A DNA stretch of 64,000 nt from the NCBI GenBank assembly GCA_964017045.1, contig OZ024808.1, positions 8,255,284 to 8,319,283 of the forward strand, read 5' to 3'. Both the position numbers and the translations under genes were made by a program. This DNA comes from Omphiscola glabra. Taxonomy: Eukaryota; Mollusca; Gastropoda; Lymnaeidae. The notes under the pieces are model-generated. The model had not been told where the DNA came from. It saw nothing but the letters and a program-made list of their open reading frames with translations, and did not search any database. This document shows, one piece after another, positions 1-9,779 of this stretch. Numbering within the stretch: the first letter of the stretch is position 1; every line of letters starts with the position of its first letter.

Positions 1-179
1 CAATCTCGGATGCTCTGCCGCTGCTCGTAGCTCAGGTTCTGCCCCAGGTCCTGGATGACAATGATCCTGGTGTCGTCCAGGACGTCAAACAAGTAGTCCG
101 GGATGTTCTTGACCTGGGTCTGCTGGACGAGGACCAGAACGCGGTCATGGTTCATTGACGTCACAGAGTGGCTGGCGTA
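1..179 (-). CDS. TLR exon 6 (partial): C-terminal half of TIR domain
   Basis: Acceptor CCCAACAG|TAC at 179, phase 0. It encodes YASHSVTSMNHDRVLVLVQQ and then a segment ending DLGQNLSYEQRQSIRD, matching the beta-D / alpha-D part of a TIR domain. The reading frame is open to the window edge, so box 3 (FW) and the stop codon lie outside. Confidence 0.82.
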
Positions 180-3100
180 CTGTTGGGGGGCAGGGGTGAT
201 ATTTAACAAATACATTATGAAGAATGAAATATATCAATAATATTATATCTGAAGCTGTTGAATATACAAAACTATTAAATAAATTGTTTTGGCAAAGACC
301 TTTAACAGTATACTACACTTGTCAGCAAAGGCGTCTGACTAAAATTATCAGTTGCACCACAGGTTCCTATTTCTGAGTCTCAACCCCATTTAATATACAC
401 AACATCATTATATATTTACCCATAAAGTCAACGCTTCTTTAAAGCATAAACATTTAAAATATATCTTATAGAAAGCATTAGCACAAGCAGAGACCATTTT
501 CATTGGATGCCAAACCTTCATAACGATGGTCGCCTGGTCGTAATTGAGGAGGAAGTTGGTGGTGATCACCAGAAGGATTCTCCAACTGTCTCTGATGGCC
601 TCAAACAGCTGTTGGTCTGTGTAACCTGGTCCAAGGTCCCGCTGGTGGATGAACGTGCTCACGCCCAGGTCGTGTTCTAGATATCTGATAATATAATTCC
701 TGTTAGATTATCTTGACAACCAGTCCTGTTAGTTTATCTGGACAGAAAAGTCATGTTAGTTTATCTGAATAGAAAAGTCATGTTTATTTATTTCAGTGGT
801 TGGCAAACTCATTAGTCAAAAGAGCCAAAAAATCAGCAGCAGGACGATTAAAACAATTTTGAGAACCAAATTTCTCTTCAAGAACCTGTCTAGAACAATG
901 TTTTTCGCAGTCAAAAACGATTGTGGCCGACTGGCTGACTGGCTGACTGGCCGACTGGCTGACTGGCCGACTGGCTGACTGGCTGACTGGCCGACTGGCT
1001 GACTGGCCGACTGGCTGACTGGCCGACTGGCTGACTGGCCGACTGGCCGACTGGCCGACTGGCTGACTGGCTGACTGGCCGACTGGCTGACTGGCTGACT
1101 GTCTGACTGGCCGACTGGCTGACTGGCTGACTGGCTGACTGGCCGACTGGCCGACTGGCCGACTGGCTGACTGGCTGACTGGCTGACTGGCTGACTGGCC
1201 GACTGGCTGACTGGCCGACTGGCCGACTGGCTGACTGGCCGACTGGCCGACTGGCTGACTGGCCGACTGGCCGACTGGCTGACCCGCAATCAGGTCGCTA
1301 AAGAGCAGCATGCAGCACATGAGACGCAATTAGCCGATCACTAGTTTATCTGGATAAAAAACGTCATGTTAGTTTATGTGGAAAAAAAGGTCATGTTAGT
1401 TTATCTGGATAAAAAAAGTCATGTTAGTTTATCTGGATAAAAAAAAGTCATGTTAGTTTATCTGGATAAAAAAAGTCATGTTAGTTTATCTGGGAAAAAA
1501 AAAGTGATGTTAGTTTATCTGGAAAAAAGGTCATGTTAGTTTGTCTGGAAAAAAAGTTATGTTTATTTATCTGGACAAGAAAGTCGTGTGAGTTTATCGG
1601 GACAAAAAATCATGTTAGTTTATCTATACAAAAAATCATGTTAGTTTATCTGTATATAAAAATCATGTTAGTTTATCTGTACAAACAATTATGTTAGTTT
1701 ATCTGGACAAAAAAGCCATGTTTAAAATCTGAACAAAAAGTCATGTTTGTTTATATGGACAGCAAGTCATGTTTGTTTATATGGACAGCAAGTCACGTTG
1801 TTTATATGGACTGCTATATTTTTTAATGAAAATCTAGTACATTAGGTCAGCCTAGGATTAGAGACAAATGGACCATATGGTCTTAGGCTCTAAGGACCAT
1901 TTGGCCTAGGATTAGGGACAGTTTGAAACTGAATTTTGGACCATTTGTCCTAGGATTAGGACCACTGTCCTAGGATTAGGACCATTTGGCCTAAGATTAG
2001 GGATCATTTGGTCTAGAATTAGGGGGCATGTGGCCAAGGATTAGAGATCGTTTGACATTGAATTATGGACCATTTGCTCTAAGATTAGGACCTTTTGACC
2101 TCGGATTAGGGACCATTTTGTCTAGGATTAAGGACCAAGGGACCATTTGGCATAGGATAAGAGAAAATTTGGACTGACTAAGATTAAGGACCATTTGACA
2201 TTGAATTATGGACCATTTGGCCTAGGATTGGCACCATTTGGCGTAGGATTAGGGCCAAAGGTACCATTTGGACTAGGATTAGAGGCAATTTTGTCTATTA
2301 GAGGCAATTTTGCCTAGTATCAGGGATCCTTCAGCCTATCATCGGGGGCCATTTGGCCTATTCTTGAAACCTTTAGAATGAAGCTAAGAGCCCATGGGCA
2401 GTTTTAGTGAAAATGGATAATGACTTATATTTTAAATAGAACATTTTGTTCTTGAACATTCACAATATCCTTATTAACTTTTAATTTTTATTTATGTAAC
2501 ACCTTAACTTTAAGATAAATATTCAGCATCAGATTATACATTACGTTCAAGTTGAAAATATTTGATTGAAGATCATATGAAGTAGTGTTTACCTTCCTAG
2601 CGTATACCGCACAAAGCGACAATCGTCATCCCCGTAGCCAATGAAAACGTGCGTCTTATAATCTTCGGCCGTCATTGGCCGGAATGCTGTTGTAAAGAGT
2701 TTCATGGTGAATGCTACAATGGCCGTCTTGAACCTGCTCATAAGGTAAGCCAAGAGGAACGCTAACGCCATAATGAAGGCCAAGATCAGGGACAACATGA
2801 GCGAGGTGCTGCAACGAAAACCAAAAATCAAATACATCATCTTCTGTCATCACTGCAATGACTTGCATACCAATGTTTATGAACGCTCGACACATAATCT
2901 CACATACAACTTACGCTTCTTAACATACAGTCTACATTTGTACACCCTCTCAACATACAGCTTACAAATGAGCACTACCTCAGGAATAAATTTTTTAAAA
3001 TAAATATTTACTGTCTTTGAAAGATCTCACCTGTCGTAACATGCACTCACCTGTCGTGACATACACTCACCTGCCATTGCACTGCCTGCTGAAGCCCTGC

Positions 3101-6100
3101 AGATCCAATAAGATGATCCCAGTGCTGGTCATGTGGCCATTGTCGAAAGTACACGAGTAATTGCCATTCATATCCAAAAGATTGCTGTTGTCTATCCAGG
3201 CTTGGGAACAAAAAACATAGTCTTATCTAGTCCATGTTTCTATAAATCAAATTTGATTCACAAGATATTTTATTGGGAAATATTGAACTAAAAGTATAAA
3301 TATTAAATATGAAGGAGCAAAGGTCACCATGTAAAACTGGATTATTATTTTAATTTTTTTTTATATCCCTTATATCAACTTTGCTTTCTTTTTGTGGGTG
3401 GCTGGCTGGCTAACTGGCTGGGTGGCAGGAAAATTTTTTGGACGGCGTATTGACCCACTTCGCGTCAAGCTATCGAGCTGACACTTGGCACATTGACTCG
3501 TTGCCGATGATAACACATTCTTTCGATTTTTCACCGAACATTAGCTGTTTAGGAAGTCTGCTGTCTGGCATTCTCACAACACTTCCTCCCCATCAGGCTT
3601 GTCGTTTTTATAGGAGCGTGTGGATGCTGATAAAGTCAGCCGGTTGTAGGACCTCTGTATCAGGTCTTTGTCCTGCCCCTTTATGCCTAGAAGTTTACAT
3701 AGACAGCGTGGGTGGAAACGGCTTATTTGTCTTGCATGTCTGCTGTACACTGTCCACGCCTCGCTAGCGCACAGGAGAGATGTTAACACAGATGCCCTAT
3801 ATACTTTCAGCTTAGTGACAAGAATGAGACCCCTTAGCTCTGACATACTCCCGCGGAGCCTTCCAAATGCAACATTTGCTTTGGAAATTCGGTTATTGAT
3901 CTCAACATCTATATCTAAGTCACTGGCTTGGAGAGGTGTGTGCCCAAATATGGGAATTTTCCCACTGCTTGGAGATTCTGTCCCCTCACTGATATGTGAA
4001 GATTCTTCTTTAGACATAACTATTCATGTCTACGGTTTTCCTTGAAGTATAGACGAGGAGCAGGCAAAGCTTTGGTTAAATATTTAAACAAAGATAACCA
4101 ATTTATTAAATTCCGATGATATTATAGGGTAAACTCAGCCAACCAAAATCATATCTATCTGTCTGGCAGGAAAGGCACTGGAAGAAGTGGAGTCCTTCAA
4201 ATACTTAGGTAGCACAATAGACACAAATGGCGGATCCGACGCGGAAATAAGGGCTAGAACAGCATTTGTGCTTTTAAAGAAAATATGAGAGTCGAATCAG
4301 CTGAAACTGCAAACCAAAGTCAGAATCTTTAACACATAACAGTCCTACTTTATGGAGCAGAAACGTGGAAAAAAACAGCGAGCATTACGCAGAAAGTGCA
4401 GACATTCATAAACAAATGCCTTAGAAATATCCTGAACATCAAATGGCCAAATACCATCACCAACAAAGATCTACTAGAAAGGACATACCAGGTGCCCATT
4501 GATGAAGACATCATAAAGAAAAGATGGAGGTGGATTGGGCATACTCTCAGAAAACCCTTAGATAGCACCACCAGACAATGCCTAACATGGAATCCACAGG
4601 GAAAAAGAAAGAGAGGAAGACCTAAGATTACATGGAGACGCGAGCTAGAGGCAGACACGCAAAATATGGGATACACCTGGAAGCAATAATTGGAAAGGAA
4701 AGCACAGCACTGTGATGAGTGGAAAATTCTTGTGGACGGCCTATGCCCCAGACGGGGTAAAAAGGATTAAGAAGATATTAAAGACATTTTAAAAAATTTA
4801 TAGATTTTTAGGGTACAAATTTAAGGACATGTTATAAAAGTGTTGATTTTTTTTTATTTTTTCAGGGGCGTGAAAATGGCTGGGAACTTAGTGGGAAGGC
4901 TTATATTAAATAACCGACAAATATTTCTCAAAACTAAATGCACACCTAAGTTAGGTGAACTTAGTGGGGAAAAAATGGGGAGGAGAAGGGTGTATATGGT
5001 TCTAGTCGCATCGGCAGACATTCTAAAATTGAAATTACCCAAAAACTTAGTTTGAAAGCACAAACGCAGGCAATATATACTTACCTAAAAACCTAGTTTG
5101 AAAGCACATACAGGCAATATTATTACCAGCCAAACCTAAAAAGAAACGAGGAACGCGATCAATGTGACAACTCAAAGCGTCAAGTTCTTGCTCGCTCAGG
5201 TAAACTATCGCATTCCCTGTAAGGTCCAGAAACTCCAAGTTTGGGGTCGAGGTCAGATCAAAGGGTATTCCCGAAAATCTATTTTTGGCTAATAAAAAAT
5301 GAGTGACGTTTGGATTCGTGGCAAACAATCTACTTGGAAGCCTGTTCAAGTTGTTGTCCGTTAGGTCCAGGTACATGAGATGTGTCAGGTAACGGACCAA
5401 CCGGTCACATCGCAGGCGAACAAAGAAGTCATCAGGTTTGATCGACTTAAGAATGAGGTACCTCAAGTTTGTCATGTTGTCAAAAAAATGCTCCTCGACA
5501 ATAAAGGTAGACCCTGTCAAGTCGAAGAGTTGCAGATGAGTCAGTCCATAGACATGCCCAGAGCCCCGGATCGCGCCGTTATTCATGAAGTAGAAATGGG
5601 TGAAGTTCTTGGTGTTGACAAAATTGATGCTGAAGTTAAAATAGTCACTGAGGCCCGTCATGAGTCCCACAGTAGTGAAGGTCGACAGTGAAGGAGGGAC
5701 ACCAATGGTAAACACACCTGATCTAGTGAAAAATATTTTGGCGGTGCCACTGATGAGATGTATAAGGCTGACGTGTTCACTATGTAACATCTGTGACAGC
5801 CAATCGTCCGCTGATGAGTTGACGTTTCTGTGGCTGGAAGCTACCAGAGCACGGTCATCCTTTCCGGTTGATCGAGTCTGATTGTTGGAACCCTGTTTTC
5901 CGGTTAGCTCTCGACTTTGAGGTTTTAATTTTTTTACATGCGCCCCTAAAGTTTCGTGGCTTGCGCCTAGTATGTTGTTCAACTTGTTTGCTATGGGCCG
6001 GACATTCTTGGGACTCAGTTTGCCGATGGCATTTTTCCTGCCATTGTCATTTAAATCCATTGCTGATTCCCCGGAATTCCTTTGACCTTTTAGCGTTGGG

Positions 6101-8220
6101 TGTGTTTCTTCGAACGTCGCAAAAGGGGATGACAGGGTGAATTTCACCATACTCTTCAGGAGGTATAAATCCACGACGTTGGCCTTCCAGCCAAGATGGC
6201 CGAAATTGTTGTCTGAAAAATCCATACTTTTGATCGAATATTGCCACACAGGGCTGTCAAGGCACCTTGGCTCGAAAGCGAATATATTGCTTCCAATCCA
6301 GGAGAAGTGAGACAAGTTTATCTGACCCAGATACTTCATCGTGCTTTTCAGCAGTAAGTAGTCCTTCATCGCGTAAGTTGGCGTGTTGAAGTCCAGCCAG
6401 AAATGGGTCTCCTTCAGCACGATTGACGTCATGGTCATGTTCACAAAATGTCTCATCTTTCTAGCGATGTTCTGGTTCCCTATCCTACACCCGTCTATGG
6501 TCAGGTGTGTTAATGACGTCAGATTTTGAAACGCATCGTCGTCAAAGTGCGTGTCATTCTCAGCCTGGTAGTCCGTGTCGACAGAAATCTGATCCAGGTT
6601 AATGAGAACGAGAACTCGAACATGTAAGGGCCACAGCCCGGTAAAACTAAAGTTTGCGATGCATGTGACGTCAGGGCCATTGATGGTGACGTTGGACAAC
6701 AGGGTCAAGCGAGAAAACTCTTCCCCCAAGTGCAGCGTAGAATTCAGCCCATCGATGGAAAGCGTTGTTAAGTTCTTCAATTAACGGAATATATCAATGA
6801 AGTCAGAATAGTCTCTGACTGTTTTATTACAAAACACATGTTCGACATAATCTCCTCTAACTGTGCTAATGGTGAACAGCATATCGCTGGAATCTTCATC
6901 GCCAAGATGCCTCGTCTCGTCAACATGTCTTTTTCTCCTGCTCCGGTATGTCTCATCGCCAGAACTCTTCTCCTCGTCGTCCTGGTAGGCTATGTAAAGC
7001 TCTCTCAGGCCAGGAACATGTCTGAACATCGTTTCGGGGAATTTCTTGAACTTCAACGGCAGCCTGTTGAACTCCAGATTGAGAACCTCCAAATGGTTAA
7101 GGCCGCACAAGGCATTCACCTGAATAGTTAATGGATTGGTTAAATGCATGTAAATATTTTAATAATTAGTCGAGCACACAGACTTTTAGCACCGTTCAAG
7201 TCTTCTTTGCGTAATGTGATTGAACATTTGGTGATAAGAAAGAGATAGATGAACTTAAAGAAAATACTCCTTTAATGATTCAAGTAAACGGAAAACCGAT
7301 TGAATCACATTGTTCATAATATTGATTTTGATAATTTGGATCAACTTCATAATATTGATTTTGATAATTTGGATCAACTTCATAATATTGATTTTGATAA
7401 TTTGGATCAACTTCATAATATTGATTTTGATAATTTGGATCAACTTCATAATATTGATTTTGATAATTTGGATCAACTTCATAATATTGATTTTGATAAT
7501 TTGGATAAACTTCATATTGATTTTGATAATTTGGATCAACTTCATAATATTGATTTTGATAACTTGGATAAACTTCATAATATTGATTTTGATAATTTGG
7601 ATAAACTTCATAATATTGATTTTGATAATGTGGATCAACATTATGAACAAGATAACAATTCAAATTAAGAAATTTAACAGTTTTCTTTTGGGATGAATCA
7701 GGTGTCCGACCTCAAACAGACAAGAATTTATGCAATTTGAAAATTTATAAAGGGTATCTTTTCTTAATATTCCCCCCGCCCCCATAGGTCGCAGTAGTTG
7801 GCATTGCATCTAGTTGTAAAACAAGGTCTACTCATCAAAATTTAAAGAAAGATACAAGTCAAGGCGCCTCACCTCAATTTCTTGCACGTTAGAGGCGGCG
7901 ATGCTGAGGTTGCGCAGCGACTTCAGTCGAACGAAGGCGTTGTCCTGTAGTACTGCAATGGTGTTGTTGTCCAGTGTTAAACTGACCGTATCATTGGGCA
8001 TCCAGCTGGTATCGACAGCGGTGAGTCCACATTTGGCGCAGTCGACCACGTGACCCACGTAGCAAGCAGAGTAACTCACACTGCAGCAGTGTTCACCCCC
8101 CTTTGAGTCTGTAGACTTGGGTATATCCTGGTCCACCTCACTGAGAGGTAGCATCAAGACGTGCAGGCAGCTGGCCATGGAAATTGCAAGGAAACAGACA
8201 AGTCGGACTGCTGTGGCCAT
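1..8220 (-). CDS. TLR: Toll-like receptor gene (six exons visible, 3' end outside window, one in-frame stop)
   Basis: A membrane pattern-recognition receptor of the Toll family, expected to bind ligand through its LRR ectodomain and to signal through a cytoplasmic TIR domain. Reading right to left, exons are 8220-7873, 7119-5085, 3200-3071, 2808-2593, 684-516 and 179-<1. Every junction has GT..AG and the phases join exactly (0, 1, 2, 2, 0). Predicted order: signal peptide (about residues 1-20), cysteine-containing LRRNT, LRRs broken by two charged or low-complexity inserts, LRRCT-like cysteine cluster, TM helix about 841-861, TIR from about 888. Box 1 is HVFIGYGDDD and box 2 is QRDLGPG. Exon 2 contains a single in-frame TAA at 6781-6783 (codon 229), so the locus may be a nonsense allele, a very young pseudogene or a base error. 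Coding continues past the left edge. Family assignment is firm; orthology to a numbered TLR is not attempted. Confidence 0.88.
516..684 (-). CDS. TLR exon 5: TIR domain with box 2 (BB loop)
   Basis: Acceptor TATCAG|A at 684 and donor ATGAAG|GTTTGG at 516. The predicted peptide runs YLEHDLGVSTFIHQRDLGPG and then TDQQLFEAIRDSWRILLVIT. The RDxGPG BB-loop motif, including the proline needed for signalling in known TLRs, is intact. The next acceptor region upstream is occupied by the minisatellite starting near 706. Confidence 0.87.
794..1343. mobile_element. hAT-type MITE carrying an 8-bp minisatellite
   Basis: Begins CAGTGGTTGGCAAACTCATT and ends with the complementary terminus (tagccgatcacta). 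It is the same family as the clean 165-bp copy at 24013-24177. The outer parts align with that copy (the 'caaaagagccaaaaaa' left arm and the 'caggtcgctaaagagc' right arm). The middle is replaced by the 8-bp array. Flanks atttattt / gtttatct agree at 6 of 8 bases, compatible with a decayed hAT target-site duplication. Confidence 0.75.
923..1283. repeat. 8-bp minisatellite GACTGGCC/GACTGGCT, about 45 copies
   Basis: An almost perfect array of GACTGGCC and GACTGGCT octamers lying wholly inside the MITE at 794-1343. Because 8 is not a multiple of 3, a given frame reads all phases; the minus-strand ORFs here (SQSASQPVGQ-type repeats) are artefacts of the array. Confidence 0.95.
1845..2370. repeat. 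Degenerate ~30-bp minisatellite (TLR intron 4)
   Basis: Diverged units built on 'ggaccatttggcctaggatt' with variable spacers, about 16 copies. Much older or more mutated than the neighbouring arrays. Confidence 0.8.
2593..2808 (-). CDS. TLR exon 4: transmembrane helix and TIR box 1
   Basis: Acceptor GTTGCAG|C at 2808 and donor GGAAG|GTAAAC at 2593. The exon encodes a hydrophobic helix (LMLSLILAFIMALAFLLAYL), a basic stop-transfer region (SRFK) and the start of the TIR domain, HVFIGYGDDDCRFVRYTLG. This corresponds to TIR box 1 (canonical (F/Y)DAFISY). Confidence 0.87.
3026..3072 (-). promoter_or_regulatory. Triplicated 5' splice site at TLR exon 3
   Basis: On the minus strand the real donor CAG|GTGAG is followed by two further CAG|GTGAG copies at exact 20-bp spacing (ctcac cores at 3066, 3046 and 3026 on the plus strand). 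Using the second or third donor would add 20 or 40 nt and shift frame ahead of the TM helix. Confidence 0.75.
3071..3200 (-). CDS. TLR exon 3: juxtamembrane LRRCT segment
   Basis: A 130-nt exon bounded by CCCAAG|CC at 3200 and GGCAG|GTGAGT at 3071, joining exon 2 in phase 1 and exon 4 in phase 2. It encodes WIDNSNLLDMNGNYSCTF followed by a second cysteine near QCNG, completing the C-terminal cysteine cap started in exon 2. Two further CAG|GTGAG sequences follow the used donor at 20-bp intervals. Confidence 0.8.
3510..3930 (-). mobile_element. Non-LTR retrotransposon RT fragment (in TLR intron 2)
   Basis: Minus-strand translation gives EINNRISKANVAFGRLRG, LVTKLKVYRASVLTSLLCAS and SEAWTVYSRHARQISRFHPR, the thumb/connection part seen downstream of the catalytic domain in many animal LINE polymerases. 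After a frame change the segment RMPDSRLPKQLMFGE continues toward 3510. It is 5'-truncated and frame-broken, so a dead fragment. Confidence 0.85.
4163..4770 (+). mobile_element. Second non-LTR RT fragment (in TLR intron 2)
   Basis: Plus-strand text ALEEVESFKYLGSTIDTNGG, then stops, then NKCLRNILNIKWPNTITNKD, KRWRWIGHTLRKP and KRKRGRPKITWRRELE. This is the characteristic C-terminal end of a LINE ORF2 polymerase. Several in-frame stops break the first half. Different family or subfamily from the 3510-3930 fragment and opposite orientation. Confidence 0.85.
5036..5130. repeat. Tandem duplication spanning the TLR exon 2 / intron 2 donor
   Basis: The sequence around ctagtttgaaagcacatac and the donor side of exon 2 is present twice, at about 5041-5085 and 5086-5130. 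The downstream copy lies in the intron and still encodes MCFQTKFLG on the minus strand, next to the real ACMCFQTRFLG. Confidence 0.75.
5085..7119 (-). CDS. TLR exon 2: main LRR ectodomain with in-frame stop
   Basis: A 2035-nt exon between acceptor TTCAG|GTG at 7119 and donor TTTTAG|GTAAGT at 5085. It encodes most of the LRR ectodomain, with repeats such as LEVLNLEFNRL, LTSLTHLTIDGCRI, LMYLDLTDNNLNRL and LEFLDLTGNAIVYL, and many N-x-S/T sites. Two inserts interrupt the LRR pattern. One is a charged loop near residues 160-200 with the basic motif RSRRKR (6928-6945). The other is a low-complexity, polar stretch of roughly 100 residues (about 5820-6100). The frame is open throughout except for one TAA at 6781-6783, immediately before an LKNLTTLSIDG repeat. 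The exon ends in the LRRCT cysteines (CxC in ACMCFQ). Confidence 0.87.
6781..6783 (-). other. In-frame TAA inside TLR exon 2
   Basis: The minus-strand frame reads DFIDIFR, stop, LKNLTTLSIDGL with no frame change. 122 codons upstream in the same frame and 577 downstream are open. A CAA to TAA change would explain it. No splice sites flank the codon closely enough to skip it while keeping the LRR. Confidence 0.9.
7305..7640. repeat. 33-bp minisatellite in TLR intron 1
   Basis: About ten copies of an AT-rich 33-bp unit (attgattttgataatttgga core), with one shortened copy at about 7515. The period is a multiple of three, so long repeat ORFs open on both strands; these are not genes. Confidence 0.95.
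7873..8220 (-). CDS. TLR exon 1: signal peptide, LRRNT and first LRR
   Basis: Starts at the ATG whose first base is 8220. The N terminus has a hydrophobic core (LVCFLAISMASCLHVLML) typical of a signal peptide. A cysteine cluster follows (CC, C, C and C within about 30 residues), as in an LRR N-terminal cap, and then LRR-like text ending LRNLSIAASNVQEIE. The donor is GAG|GTGAGG at 7873/7872, phase 0. Joining it to exon 2 gives an uninterrupted LRR (EIE|VNALCGLNHLEVLNL). Confidence 0.85.
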
Positions 8221-8267
8221 AGCTAGAGTACTTCAACAGAGAAAACAGTTGATTACTGAAATACTCA

Positions 8268-8560
8268 CGGAAGGTGAGGGCCACTGACTAAAGGTGTTGG
8301 AAGGTGAGGGCCACTGACTAAAGGTGTTGGAAGGTGGGGGCCACTGACCAAAGGTGTTGGAAGGTGAGGGCCACTGACTAAAGGTGTTGGAAGGTGGGGG
8401 CCACTGACCAAGGTTTTGGCAGGTGAGGGCCACTGACCAAAGGTGTTGGCAGGTGAGGACCACTGACCAAAAATGTTTGCAGGTGAGGACCACTGACCAA
8501 AGGTGTTGGCAGGTGAGGACCACTGACCAAAGATGTTGGCAGGTGAGGACCACTGACCAA
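8268..8560. repeat. ~30-bp minisatellite just upstream of TLR start codon
   Basis: About ten copies with core aaggtgttggaaggtgaggg, beginning 48 bp upstream of the TLR ATG (minus strand). It occupies the place of the 5' UTR or proximal promoter. Two subtypes (ggaaggtg and ggcaggtg) are segregated into left and right halves. Confidence 0.9.
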
Positions 8561-8570
8561 GGGCCTTATT

Positions 8571-9232
8571 GCTATCAAATCTGACTACGACCTAAGCAGT
8601 CTTTCGCTCACACGTGAATCACCATGATGTGATGCTGACTTTTCAGTTTACACCTGAAAGGGGGATGGGGACGGGATATCAGCTGTATCCCGATATTAGA
8701 TTTGAATGAATAGCCGGTTACGATTCGTGTTGTTCGCAACATGCAGCTCAACATTTCTAATAGGTTACGTTTTGTAATTGCAAGGGTATTGAGATTGTGT
8801 TGTATACTGAATTGCGGACTAAAAACTCGGATCATGGAATGTTGTGAAATGAATTGGTCGAGCATATCGTAATAATTATAATTTTAAGAAGAAACAAATG
8901 CAATATTTCCTTGACCGAATGAGACTTAAAACTATGACTGCTGCTTTAAAAAAATAATTCACAATTAATTATTTGTTCATTGTTAATTCTTTTTCCTTTA
9001 CTTACTAAAAGTATCAAAGAAATCCGAAAATAGATTATTATATATCCGTTATCCAAGCTCTGTGGATTTTCTTATGTTACTGTGAAAGCTAAGAGATGGC
9101 AGCTGTGGTCTGCTGAACGAAATCCAATTACACTTAGTGTAATAGATGTAAGCCTGTAGAACGCATACAGACGCATGGCTTAGATTTCACAATGCGTGAC
9201 AGCCGCTACGCATAGATGGTATTCAATAAGCC
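8571..9232. other. AT-rich unique sequence upstream of TLR
   Basis: No supported ORF, repeat or RNA gene. It may contain the TLR promoter, but no convincing core element was recognised. Confidence 0.5.
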
Positions 9233-9415
9233 CAGTGGCGTAGTGAGGGGGGAGCAAGGGGGCATCATACCCCGGGCGCTACTCACAATGGGGCGCCAAA
9301 TGGTATATTTTACTATAATATTGTATGGTTTTCGAATAGGGGGGCGCTTAGAAGTATTGGGGGGCGCTAAAAAGTTATTGTGCCCCGGGCGCGAGTTAAG
9401 CTCGCTACGCCACTG
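9233..9415. mobile_element. hAT-type MITE (CAGTGGCGTAG family), copy 1
   Basis: 183 bp with terminal inverted repeats CAGTGGCGTAGTGAG / CAGTGGCGTAGCGAG. It is flanked by a perfect 8-bp duplication aataagcc on both sides, the hAT signature. No coding capacity. A second copy is at 44529-44707. Confidence 0.9.
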
Positions 9416-9747
9416 AATAAGCCACATACATTCAGAAACAACTCGCCCTTTTAAAGCGGTTCTAAGAAAAAAATAAGTTTCTATTTTGTTTAAACACAAC
9501 AATGGGGGTAAAATGAAAATCTTGGGTGGGGTGCAGGAGGTATAGAGGGGGGTCAACAGAGTTATTAAAATATTTGTTTAAAGCGTTCCTTGTTTAAAAA
9601 AAAAAAAAAAAGAATTGTTTAAGGCAAAACTGCATCTGACCAGTTACTAAGGAAACTTAGCTATCTTGTTGTGGTTGGCAGTGACTCCGGGCAGTTATCA
9701 TCGCTACTGCTTGTGTACGTCACTATGTCCTAGTCGCCTATTGTTCT

Positions 9748-9775
9748 AGGGTGCTGGGTGGCCGAGCGGTCTAAA
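9748..9775 (+). other. tRNA-like A-box remnant, possible SINE head
   Basis: The text tgggtggccgagcggtctaa resembles the 5' part of a tRNA-Leu/Ser, including the A box. No B box or acceptor pairing follows; the 104-bp tandem array starts directly afterwards. Best read as the truncated head of a tRNA-derived SINE, not a tRNA gene. Confidence 0.4.
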
Positions 9776-9779
9776 TGAA

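Larger units (their letters stand above)
706..1815. repeat. T-rich ~28-30 bp minisatellite (TLR intron 4), split by a MITE
   Basis: Units of the form gtcatgttagtttatctgga plus an A-run repeat from about 706 to 793 and again from 1344 to 1815, about 18 copies in all. The block at 794-1343 is a hAT-type MITE inserted into the array. Non-coding, inside a TLR intron. Confidence 0.85.

Noticed and set aside
8232..8270. A 38-nt 5'-UTR intron before the TLR ATG (GTGAGT ... TTGAAG)
   Set aside because: Too short for a spliceosomal intron; the donor-like sequence is part of the repeat array edge.
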